This document shows, piece by piece, positions 7,741-13,411 of a stretch of DNA of 13,411 nt; position 1 is the first letter of the stretch, and each line of letters begins with the position of its first letter. Location: positions 1-13,411 of the forward strand of contig JACDAR010000306.1 of assembly GCA_013695335.1 (NCBI GenBank), written 5' to 3'. The notes beneath the pieces were generated by a model. It searched no databases. It saw only the letters and a list, made by a program, of their open reading frames with translations, and was not told the DNA's origin. Both the position numbers and the translations under genes were made by a program. Source of the DNA: Rubrobacter sp. GTDB lineage: Bacteria; Actinomycetota; Rubrobacteria; Rubrobacterales; Rubrobacteraceae.

Positions 7741-8362
7741 CTTCCACTCTCCTCTCGGGTTCTGTAAATCTACCCATCCACGGCCGCAACAGCCGTTCCA
7801 CGTACTTGCCTATAACGTCAGCCTCCATGTTTACCCTGTCTCCGATCTCCAGCTCCCGAAGGTTGGTCTTCTCGCGGGTCTGGGGCAGGATCGAGACGGC
7901 GAAAGATCCCGCATCAAGAGACGCCACGGTGAGGCTTATGCCGTCCACGCAGACGCTGCCTTTCTCCACTGTGTACCGCAAAACTTCTACGGGCGCTGTG
8001 AACGTCCAGATCTGCGCGTCCCCTTCGAACCGAATTTCTAGCACCTCGCCGACCCCATCAACGTGCCCCTGTACGATGTGCCCCCCGAACCGTTCTCCCG
8101 CTCCCATCGCCCTCTCCAGGTTGACGAGGCTCCCCTCCGATAGCCCCCCGAGGGCAGTCCGCCGCAACGTCTCCGGCATCGCATAGAAGACCAGCAAGTC
8201 CCCATCCACCTCGTTGACCGTGAGGCAAGTACCGTTCACCGAGACCGAGTCGCCTATCAGGATATCCTCTGCGGTGACGTTGGCAGCGATTTCGAGACGG
8301 GTCATGCTGCCAGACTCAAAGCCCACGACGCGTCCCGTTTCTTCAACTAGGCCGGTGAACAT
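7730..8362 (-). CDS. ribE: Riboflavin synthase, alpha subunit
   Basis: Riboflavin synthase dismutates two molecules of dimethylribityllumazine into riboflavin and the ribitylaminouracil substrate of RibH. From ATG 8362 the protein is 210 residues and begins MFTGLVEETG, the canonical N-terminus. The two tandem lumazine-binding repeats are visible. The first contains SVNGTCLTV at 41-49 and NLERA at 81-85. The second contains GGHIVQGHVDGVG at 93-105, DGISLTV at 140-146 and NMEADVIGKYVERLL at 178-192. The open frame extends back to 8539, but that stretch is antisense-like to nothing conserved and runs inside ribD. An AGGAGG site lies 3 nt before ATG 8362. It overlaps ribD by 20 bp and ribBA by 11 bp. 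The gene is called ribC in E. coli nomenclature. Confidence 0.95.
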   Translation of the reverse strand: MFTGLVEETGRVVGFESGSMTRLEIAANVTAEDILIGDSVSVNGTCLTVNEVDGDLLVFYAMPETLRRTALGGLSEGSLVNLERAMGAGERFGGHIVQGHVDGVGEVLEIRFEGDAQIWTFTAPVEVLRYTVEKGSVCVDGISLTVASLDAGSFAVSILPQTREKTNLRELEIGDRVNMEADVIGKYVERLLRPWMGRFTEPERRVEDVV

Positions 8363-9464
8363 TTTCCTCCTGACTTTCGGGGTAGAGCGTAACCACAACG
8401 TCTTCCCCAACCTGTTCCGCGTTGGATATGGAGAACCTCGGGGCGTCCGCGACGTGCATTGGGCCGAACGAGCCGCCGACCATGGGAACACCCTCTGGCC
8501 CAAGCAGTTTGGGGGCGTAGAAGATAGTTGCCCTGTCAATCAGGCCAGCCGAGGCGAAACCGCCCGCTGTATCACCACCGCCTTCCACGAGGAGCCCCCG
8601 GATGCCTCGACCACCTAGCTCGTCGAGAACGAAGTCCAGGTCCAGGCCTGTTCCCTTCATGGGCGTCGAAATAACCTCCACGCGGCGTTCGATCAGGCCG
8701 CGCTCGCGGCCATCAAGCGATGCTTCGTCGGCGAAGATCAAAACCGGAGACTCGTTAGCCGTGCGGGCTAGCTGGCTGTCAGCGCTGGTCTTGAGGCTCG
8801 GGTCGAGGACGACGCGGGTTATTGTCGGCGGCGCACTATCGAGGCCGCGGGCGGTCAGGAGCGGGTCATCGGCGCGCACGGTTCCAGCCCCGACGAGCAC
8901 GGCCCCGGCCTCGGCGCGCAGGAGATGCGCCCGCCTGCGGGCCTCTTCGCCGGTTACCCACTTGCTATCGCCGGTTCGGGTCGCGATCTTGCCGTCGAGG
9001 GAAGCGGCGAGCTTGAGATGCACGAAGGGTCGGCCGGTGAGCATGTGGTGCATGTACTGCTCGTTCTGCCGCCGCACCAGGGAATCTTCCATGACTTCCA
9101 CGGTCAGGCCAGCCTCTCGGAGAATCCCCACGCTGCGTCCCCGCATCCTTGGATTGGGGTCGAGGTAGCCGACTACTACCTTCGTTATTCCGGCCTGCAG
9201 AATGGCGTCTGTGCAAGGGGGCGTGCGGCCGTAGTGATTGCAGGGTTCCAGGGTGACGTACATAGTTGCGCCGTCCGCTGTGGTCCCGTTGGCCTTCAGG
9301 GCTGCCACCTCGGCGTGATCGTCCCCGGCGCGGGTGTGCCAGCCCTCACCTATCACGCTGCCGCTTCGCACCACCACGGAACCCACGAGTGGGTTCGGGG
9401 CTACCGTGTAACGCCCGCGCTCGGCGAGGTCGCGGGCACGGCCCATGAGACATTCGTGCGCCAC
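8343..9464 (-). CDS. ribD: Bifunctional diaminohydroxyphosphoribosylaminopyrimidine deaminase / 5-amino-6-(5-phosphoribosylamino)uracil reductase
   Basis: RibD carries out the second and third steps after GTP ring opening: deamination of the pyrimidine and NADPH-dependent reduction of the ribosyl side chain. The 373-residue protein has an N-terminal cytidine-deaminase-like domain with APNPLVGSVVV at 22-32. Its zinc motif is HAE at 50-52 plus PCNHYGRTPPC at 74-84, giving ligands His50, Cys75 and Cys84 and catalytic Glu52. The reductase domain starts near 146 with HLKLAASLDGKIATRTGDSK, then GAGTVRADDPLLTAR at 192-206 and LLVEGGGDTAGGF toward the C-terminus. Length is typical. The start is GTG at 9464-9462; AAAGGA just upstream belongs to the 3' edge of the FMN riboswitch. 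The internal ATG at 9446 has no ribosome binding site. It is the first gene of the rib operon and overlaps ribE by 20 bp. Confidence 0.95.
   Translation of the reverse strand: MAHECLMGRARDLAERGRYTVAPNPLVGSVVVRSGSVIGEGWHTRAGDDHAEVAALKANGTTADGATMYVTLEPCNHYGRTPPCTDAILQAGITKVVVGYLDPNPRMRGRSVGILREAGLTVEVMEDSLVRRQNEQYMHHMLTGRPFVHLKLAASLDGKIATRTGDSKWVTGEEARRRAHLLRAEAGAVLVGAGTVRADDPLLTARGLDSAPPTITRVVLDPSLKTSADSQLARTANESPVLIFADEASLDGRERGLIERRVEVISTPMKGTGLDLDFVLDELGGRGIRGLLVEGGGDTAGGFASAGLIDRATIFYAPKLLGPEGVPMVGGSFGPMHVADAPRFSISNAEQVGEDVVVTLYPESQEENVHRPS
8366..8371 (-). promoter_or_regulatory. Ribosome binding site fixing the ribE start
   Basis: AGGAGG on the minus strand is followed by AAA and the ATG at 8362. 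It is a perfect Shine-Dalgarno match, though the spacing is short. It sits inside the last codons of ribD, so ribosomes finishing ribD are well placed to begin ribE. It decides against the upstream in-frame start at 8539. Confidence 0.75.
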
Positions 9465-9470
9465 TCTATC

Positions 9471-9609
9471 CTTTCTCCCATCCGGACTCTCACCGTCGGC
9501 GCCGGATTCTCACCGGCTCAACCCCGGATATCCTCCAGAGTTCGCGGGCTTCCCGGAATATTTGATCCGGGTTCACCGCCGGTGCGGGAATTCCACCCGC
9601 CCCCGAAAG
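9471..9609 (-). promoter_or_regulatory. FMN riboswitch (RFN element) controlling ribD-ribE-ribBA-ribH
   Basis: The minus strand carries the conserved RFN blocks in order: TTTCGGGGGCGGGTGGAATT, then CCGGCGGTGAACCCGG, AAGCCCGCGAAC, GAGCCGGTGAGAATCCGG, CGCCGACGGTGAGAGTCCGG and ATGGGAGAAAGG. The closing stem P1 pairs CTTTC (plus 9605-9609) with GAAAG (plus 9471-9475). A variable side stem, CCCGGA/TCCGGG, occupies plus 9552-9571. FMN binding to this class represses riboflavin genes. The ribD GTG is only 6 nt past the P1 3' strand, and the AAAGG of the likely ribosome binding site overlaps that strand. There is no room for a terminator hairpin before the gene. The simplest reading is translational control, with FMN-stabilised P1 masking the ribosome binding site. 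Aptamer identity is firm; the mechanism is inferred. Confidence 0.95.
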
Positions 9610-9620
9610 TTACGCAGCTA

Positions 9621-9649
9621 GCTATACCATAGCGGAGACCCTGCAACAA
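9621..9649 (-). promoter_or_regulatory. Possible promoter of the rib operon
   Basis: On the minus strand TTGTTG (plus 9644-9649) is followed by a 17 bp spacer and TATAGC (plus 9621-9626). These match 3 and 4 of 6 consensus bases. The predicted start falls about 5-10 nt before the aptamer's first strand, which is where a riboswitch promoter should lie. The match is weak on sequence alone; position is the main support. Confidence 0.4.
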
Positions 9650-9749
9650 GGAAGCGCTTCTCGCCAGGGCTCCGACTGCATATTTATCTCTGCGCCAGCC
9701 TACCCCAGAAGGCATCGGCGCCCTGAGTGAAGAAGATAACCCTCGAAAC

Positions 9750-10013
9750 GTGTGGAGTGCGGGCGAGATAATGGCCCGGATCGGGGAACTGCATATCGAG
9801 AAGGTCATCACTCCCGACGGTTACTGGCTCAAAACCGAAGCACACCGATTATGGAACGAAGTAGAGTGGCTCGTGAGGGCAAGTAAAGTACTTCAGCAAA
9901 ATCGAATATGCCGCGCACTGCGGCACGTGCTCCATTATTCAGGTGTAAATCACTGCGCGGCGCGGCTGGCTTCGATGATCTTGCGCATCTCGGTTTCAGG
10001 GTCTCCCTTATAG
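9750..10013 (+). CDS. Unrecognised small ORF, doubtful, possibly a gene remnant
   Basis: This GTG-started frame of 87 codons lies on the plus strand between the rib operon leader and rpe. ATG 9771 is an alternative start. Its first two thirds look protein-like (ARIGELHIEKVITPDGYW, then TEAHRLWNEVEWL). I do not recognise a family. The frame stays open upstream of the GTG to at least about 9660, so the N-terminus could be truncated or the frame could be fortuitous. It uses more A/T-ending codons than neighbouring genes. It runs through the putative rpe terminator hairpin and 63 bp into the 3' end of rpe, which argues against an intact gene. No clear ribosome binding site is seen. The rest of the 340 bp gap holds only the rib promoter and leader start and the rpe terminator. 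Confidence 0.25.
   Translation: MWSAGEIMARIGELHIEKVITPDGYWLKTEAHRLWNEVEWLVRASKVLQQNRICRALRHVLHYSGVNHCAARLASMILRISVSGSPL
9896..9925 (-). terminator. Possible intrinsic terminator after rpe
   Basis: Minus-strand transcripts leaving rpe meet an inverted repeat TGCCGC-5 nt-GCGGCA (plus 9909-9925), about 25 nt past the stop. It is followed by a T-rich stretch, TATTCGATTTT. The 6 bp stem is short and the T tract interrupted, so it may be weak. Its position separates the pil/sigma/rpe run from the rib operon, which has its own leader. Confidence 0.45.
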
Positions 10014-10621
10014 ACGGCTGAACCGGCGACCACCACCTGCGCGCCTGCCTCGACCATCACAGGCGCAGTCTCAGCGGTAATGCCGCCATCTACCTGTATC
10101 GGAAGATCCGTCATCTCCTTCAGCCGTCGAACCTTGTCCGCCATCTCGGGGATGAAAGACTGCCCACCGAAGCCAGGGTTGACGCTCATGACGAGGACGT
10201 AGTCCAGATACGGAAACGCCCATTCGATGGACGCTGGAGAAGTGGTCGGGTTGAGGGCGACACCTGCTTCGCAGCCGCCGCCCCGGATCGCGGTGAGCGT
10301 GCGATGAAGGTGGGTTATTGCCTCGGGCTGCACCGAGATGCTCACGACGCCGGCTTCGATGAACGGTTGGATCAGGTTGTCCGGGTTGTCCACCATGAGG
10401 TGGGCATCCACCGGCAAATCCGTGGCCTCGATCAGAGACGCGGCCACGACCGGGCCTACCGTCAGGTTTGGGACGAAATGGTTGTCCATGGCGTCGAAGT
10501 GGACGAGCTCAGCACCGCCGCGCTGCGCCTGGCGCACCTCATCCGCCAGGTTGGCGAAGTCCGCGGCCAGGATCGAAGGCGCCCCGACTATCCTGTCATC
10601 CAACTCTCCCCAAAACGCCAC
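9950..10621 (-). CDS. rpe: Ribulose-phosphate 3-epimerase
   Basis: Rpe interconverts ribulose 5-phosphate and xylulose 5-phosphate in the pentose phosphate pathway. The 223-residue TIM-barrel protein shows APSILAADFANL at 14-25 and HFDAMDNHFVPNLTVGP at about 41-57, holding a metal-ligand His/Asp pair. It also shows VDAHLMVDNP at about 71-80, MSVNPGFGGQSFIPEM in the middle and QVDGGI with the catalytic Asp. A VAGSAVYKG phosphate-binding loop follows. Length is normal. The start is GTG 10621, with GGAGG about 9 nt upstream. Its substrate, ribulose 5-phosphate, is also the RibB substrate, though rpe is separated from the rib operon by a leader and a probable terminator. It follows the sigma factor by 69 bp; the weak TAGAAT in that gap has no matching -35, so co-transcription with the upstream genes is likely. 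Confidence 0.95.
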   Translation of the reverse strand: MAFWGELDDRIVGAPSILAADFANLADEVRQAQRGGAELVHFDAMDNHFVPNLTVGPVVAASLIEATDLPVDAHLMVDNPDNLIQPFIEAGVVSISVQPEAITHLHRTLTAIRGGGCEAGVALNPTTSPASIEWAFPYLDYVLVMSVNPGFGGQSFIPEMADKVRRLKEMTDLPIQVDGGITAETAPVMVEAGAQVVVAGSAVYKGDPETEMRKIIEASRAAQ

Positions 10622-10690
10622 GTGCTCACCCTCCCGAATCAGTGTTTGCGGGGAGCTATTCTACAAAACCTGGCTGCGGTGAACGTGAGC

Positions 10691-11473
10691 CTAATTCCAT
10701 GCACCCAGACGGTCTTTCAGCGACCGCGCGGAAGAGGCGATGATGCGTGAGATCTTGCGTTGCGGCAGGCCGAGCATCTTCCCGATCTCCGTCTGCGAAA
10801 GATCCTTGTAAAAAAATAGATAGACTACCTTCTGCTGTACCTCAGACAACGATTCCAGCACCTGTTCCAGATGTATGCGATCCTCCACCGGCAAGGAGAA
10901 CGTCTCGTACTGAAGGCTCTTGATGGCGGAGAGGTCGGGGGATTCGTCTCCGTCGCGGGTAAAAGTCTCGTCCAGCGAGGAGACGTTGGTGTCCAGGAAG
11001 ATCTTCATCACTTCCATGACGCCCTCCACTGTCACGTTCACCTCTTTTGCCACCTCTTCCGGCAAAGGCGGCCGTCCCAACTCGGAGGTCAGGCTGGTCG
11101 TAGCCTCGGAAATTCTGGAGTACAAGCTGCGGGCCCACCTTGGCCGCTTGACGAGCCCCGTATCCCTGAAGTGGTGGCGCAGCTCGCCGTCGATCATGGC
11201 GTAGGCGTACGAACTGAACTTGGCGGACGAATCCACCCTGTACCCCTGAACAGCCTTCAGAAGTCCCACGTACCCCACTTGCAACAGGTCCTCATATGTT
11301 TCGGCAGAGTAGGTGGAAGAAGCGTACCGCTTGACGATGTGCCTCAAAATCCTGCCGTGCAGATCAAGCAAGCGCTCGATAGCCCGCCGGTCTCCATCCT
11401 CCCGGTAGGAGATGATAAGGCGCACCACACGGTCATTCTGGACTCGCCCGGTAGTGGCCGTGGAGCCTCGCAT
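10691..11473 (-). CDS. RNA polymerase sigma factor, sigma-70 family, SigB/SigF/FliA-like group 3
   Basis: The 260-residue protein has sigma regions 2, 3 and 4 and no region 1.1. Region 2 spans about 36-105 and contains EDLLQVGYVGLLKAVQGY at 61-78 and KFSSYAYAMIDGELRHHFRD at 85-104. Region 3 spans about 110-170 (GRPPLPEEVAKEVNVTVEGV at 133-152). Region 4 spans about 204-255 and contains the helix-turn-helix DLSQTEIGKMLGLPQRKISR at 224-243. This layout and length match the general stress, sporulation and flagellar group. Such factors are usually held by an anti-sigma factor; none is present in the window. It begins 9 bp after pilC and is followed by rpe. ATG 11473 lacks a visible ribosome binding site; GTG codons about 15 residues further in (11428 or 11425) are alternatives. 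The closeness to pilC suggests co-expression. What it transcribes cannot be read from the sequence. Confidence 0.92.
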   Translation of the reverse strand: MRGSTATTGRVQNDRVVRLIISYREDGDRRAIERLLDLHGRILRHIVKRYASSTYSAETYEDLLQVGYVGLLKAVQGYRVDSSAKFSSYAYAMIDGELRHHFRDTGLVKRPRWARSLYSRISEATTSLTSELGRPPLPEEVAKEVNVTVEGVMEVMKIFLDTNVSSLDETFTRDGDESPDLSAIKSLQYETFSLPVEDRIHLEQVLESLSEVQQKVVYLFFYKDLSQTEIGKMLGLPQRKISRIIASSARSLKDRLGAWN

Positions 11474-11482
11474 TCGTACGGG

Positions 11483-12694
11483 CTATTTGACCAGCTCGAA
11501 TATCTTGAACATTGGCAGGTACATCGAGATCACGATGCCGCCGACGATGCCGCCGACAACCACGATCATCAAGGGTTCGATGATGGAAGTCAGAGACTTG
11601 ACTGCCGCGTCCACCTCGGACTCGTAGAATTCAGCGATCTTGGTCAGCATCCCATCAATGTCACCCGTCTCCTCACCCACGGCGATCATACGCGTCACCA
11701 TCGGCGGGAAGACCCACTCATTTTCCAGCGGCCTGTAGATCGGAATGCCTTCCCTGATGGAATCCCGGCTCTTTAGCAGCGCCTGCTCGATCACCCAGTT
11801 ACCCGATGACGTTGCCGTAATCTCCAGCGACTGGAGAATTGGCACGCCGGCCGCGCTCAGGGTGCCAAGGGTACGCGCGAAGCGTGCGAGGGCGACTTTC
11901 TGGATGATATCCCCGATTTTTGCCGGTATCTTCATCGAAATGGTTCCCCACCACTTGCGACCGTGATCGGTCTTGATCCACCGCAGAAAGAAAAACACGC
12001 TGCCGATCATGGCAGCATAAAGCAATACGCCCCAAAGGCTCGTGAGAATCTCGGACAACCCCATCGCGATGCGGGTCGGGAGCGGTAGAACGCCGCCGAG
12101 ATCCTCGAACATCTTCGCGAAGATGGGGACTATAAAGATCAACATGAACGATGCCGCGAGTACCGCCAGCACCAGAACCACTATCGGATAGGTCATGGCG
12201 CTCTTGACCTTGCGCCTTAGATCCTGATCCTTCTCTAGCTGGAAAGCCACGCGCAGGAGAACGTCATCGAGAATACCACCGATCTCTCCAGCCTTTACCA
12301 TCTCCGTGTAAAGCCTGGAGAATACCTTCGGGTGCTTCTCGAGGGCTTCGGAGAGCGCCAGTCCAGCTTCCACGTCGCGGCGGATATCGGTGATTGTTTC
12401 CTGCAGTTTCTTGTTGGAGGTCTGCTCGCCAAGAACGTACAGACAGCGGACAATTGGCAGACCAGCGTTGATCATTGTGGCGAACTGCCTGGTGAAGACT
12501 ACGAGGTCTTCGAGCCTGACCTTCTTGAATGGTTCCAGAATGTCTTTCTGGCCGACACCCTGTTCCTTGATGTCTATGACTAGGTAACCCTGCTGGCGGA
12601 GGGCCGACGCTACCGACATCGTGTCAGAGCCCTCTATCTGATCTTCCAAGACTTCGCCTTGTCGGCTACGCGCCTTGTATGTGTAAACTGTCAT
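11483..12694 (-). CDS. pilC: Type IV pilus inner membrane platform protein PilC (type II secretion F family)
   Basis: PilC/GspF proteins form the membrane platform that couples the pilus ATPases to pilin insertion and removal. The 403-residue protein carries two T2SSF domains, about 66-190 and 269-392. Each has the conserved FxRxxxxLxxAGxP pattern: FTRQFATMINAGLP at 67-80 and FARTLGTLSAAGVP at 272-285. The GEETG motif is at 340-344. Predicted membrane segments are about 170-192, 218-240 and 371-396, as usual for the family. Length is typical. ATG 12694 has AGGAG 6 nt upstream. It starts 24 bp after pilT and ends 9 bp before the sigma factor, consistent with one transcript. Confidence 0.94.
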   Translation of the reverse strand: MTVYTYKARSRQGEVLEDQIEGSDTMSVASALRQQGYLVIDIKEQGVGQKDILEPFKKVRLEDLVVFTRQFATMINAGLPIVRCLYVLGEQTSNKKLQETITDIRRDVEAGLALSEALEKHPKVFSRLYTEMVKAGEIGGILDDVLLRVAFQLEKDQDLRRKVKSAMTYPIVVLVLAVLAASFMLIFIVPIFAKMFEDLGGVLPLPTRIAMGLSEILTSLWGVLLYAAMIGSVFFFLRWIKTDHGRKWWGTISMKIPAKIGDIIQKVALARFARTLGTLSAAGVPILQSLEITATSSGNWVIEQALLKSRDSIREGIPIYRPLENEWVFPPMVTRMIAVGEETGDIDGMLTKIAEFYESEVDAAVKSLTSIIEPLMIVVVGGIVGGIVISMYLPMFKIFELVK

Positions 12695-12718
12695 CTATGC
12701 TCCTCTCCGCCCTGCTAG

Positions 12719-13411
12719 CTAGCGTCTAATGGCAGCGTATCCACCGGTACTGGACGCGGCGGCCCCGCCGATGGGTCCGCCAACAGGTCCGGTGGCTGCA
12801 AGACGGCGCATCTCCTCGGGGTTGCTCGACCGCTTCTCGCCCTCTTCGCGTGAGATCAGACCCTTCCGGATCAACTCCACCAGCGCAGCGTCCATGGTCT
12901 GCATCCCGAACTTTCCGCCGGTCTGCATGGCCGAGTAGATCTGGTGGTTCTTTCCCTCCCTGATGAGATTTCGAACGCCGGGAGTGGGTAACAGTATTTC
13001 GCAGGCAGCAACTCGCCCATCGCCGCCACGTTTCGGGATCAGGGTCTGCGTAATGATGCCCTGAAGAGCGTTTGCGAGCTGGACCCGGATCTGGCTTTGC
13101 TGGTGCGACGGGAAAACGTCGATGACGCGGTCTATGGTCTGCGGGGCGTCCTGGGTGTGAAGCGTGCCGAAGACGAGGTGCCCGGTCTCGGCGGCGGTTA
13201 CGGCCAGCGAGATGGTCTCGAGGTCACGCATCTCGCCGACGAGGATTACATCAGGGTCCTGACGGAGAACGTGCTTGAGGGCCTGGGCGAAGCTCCTCGT
13301 ATCCAGGTTGACTTCGCGCTGGTTGACTATGCACTTCTTGTGCTCGTGCAGGAACTCTATGGGGTCCTCGACGCTCATAATGTGTTCCTGGCGCTCGCCG
13401 TTGATCTTGTC
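12719..13411 (-). CDS. pilT: Type IV pilus retraction ATPase PilT, N-terminus cut by window edge
   Basis: PilT is the hexameric ATPase that drives pilus retraction and twitching. The frame is open to the right edge; 230 residues are visible, so the N-terminal domain and Walker A are outside. Visible motifs are SVEDPIEFLHEH (Asp box), the Walker B region RQDPDVILVGEMRDLETI, the His box TGHLVFGTLHTQDA and DVFPSHQQSQIRVQLA. The retraction motif, usually AIRNLIRE, appears here as GVRNLIRE. HQIYSAMQTG and GMQTMDAAL follow. An internal ATG at 13378 is not the start, because DKINGERQEHI continues upstream in frame. The protein ends in a glycine/alanine-rich tail (about the last 25 visible residues) beyond the conserved core. 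The neighbouring pilC supports the role; PilB or PilU-like ATPases are less likely given the PilT-type C-terminus. Confidence 0.93.
   Translation of the reverse strand, partial: DKINGERQEHIMSVEDPIEFLHEHKKCIVNQREVNLDTRSFAQALKHVLRQDPDVILVGEMRDLETISLAVTAAETGHLVFGTLHTQDAPQTIDRVIDVFPSHQQSQIRVQLANALQGIITQTLIPKRGGDGRVAACEILLPTPGVRNLIREGKNHQIYSAMQTGGKFGMQTMDAALVELIRKGLISREEGEKRSSNPEEMRRLAATGPVGGPIGGAAASSTGGYAAIRR

Noticed and set aside
8363..8539. N-terminal extension of the riboflavin synthase frame
   Set aside because: It lies inside ribD, has no homology to RibE, and the canonical MFTGLVEE start has a perfect AGGAGG just upstream.
10658..10686. Possible promoter in front of rpe
   Set aside because: TAGAAT is a fair -10 on the minus strand, but no -35 match lies 15-19 bp upstream.
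10871..11776. Plus-strand 301-codon ORF
   Set aside because: It lies antisense to both the sigma factor and pilC, which are certain, and is rich in His, Asp and Gln in the pattern of an antisense frame.
12714..12723. Palindrome GCTAGCTAGC between pilC and pilT, with a similar AGCTAGCT at 9616-9623
   Set aside because: It is too short and unpaired with other structure; there is no sign of an operator or insertion site.

Overview
The window is a GC-rich bacterial chromosome segment of ordinary housekeeping genes, packed tightly and almost all on the minus strand. Several features together suggest a high-GC, actinobacterium-like genome, possibly Rubrobacter or a relative: the fatty acid kinase pair (DAK-domain protein plus DegV protein), a zinc-ribbon (four-cysteine) ribosomal protein L28, a RibBA fusion, type IV pilus PilT/PilC genes and a SigB/SigF-type sigma factor. 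That taxonomic placement is inference from gene content and base composition only. No ribosomal RNA, tRNA, IS element, CRISPR array or phage gene was seen.

Region 1 (1-4980, minus strand) reads fakA, fakB (degV), recG, rsmD. Neighbouring genes overlap or nearly abut, so this is probably one transcript. It couples exogenous fatty acid activation (FakA/FakB) with replication fork repair (RecG) and 16S rRNA methylation (RsmD, cut by the left edge). rpmB (5188-5409, plus strand) is divergent from it and has a plausible sigma-70 type promoter.

Region 2 (5410-6024) holds what looks like a degenerate plus-strand gene. Coherent protein-like sequence continues through three segments, but the frame changes twice. 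Only the last segment survives as an ATG-initiated ORF.

Region 3 (5990-9650, minus strand) is a complete riboflavin operon, ribD-ribE-ribBA-ribH, with every junction overlapping. It is headed by an FMN riboswitch whose closing stem runs into the ribD ribosome binding site. Together the four enzymes convert GTP and ribulose 5-phosphate to riboflavin. The exception is the pyrimidine phosphate dephosphorylation step, for which no gene is present here.

Region 4 (9650-13411) has a short intergenic stretch with a weak plus-strand ORF and a probable rpe terminator. Beyond it, a minus-strand run reads pilT (cut by the right edge), pilC, a sigma factor and rpe. Points worth a second look are the frameshifted gene, the riboswitch/ribosome binding site arrangement, a His-to-Gln change at an expected metal ligand of the DHBP synthase half of RibBA, a Gly-to-Cys change in RecG motif VI, and a sigma factor embedded behind pilus genes. 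I did not find a convincing new multi-gene system.
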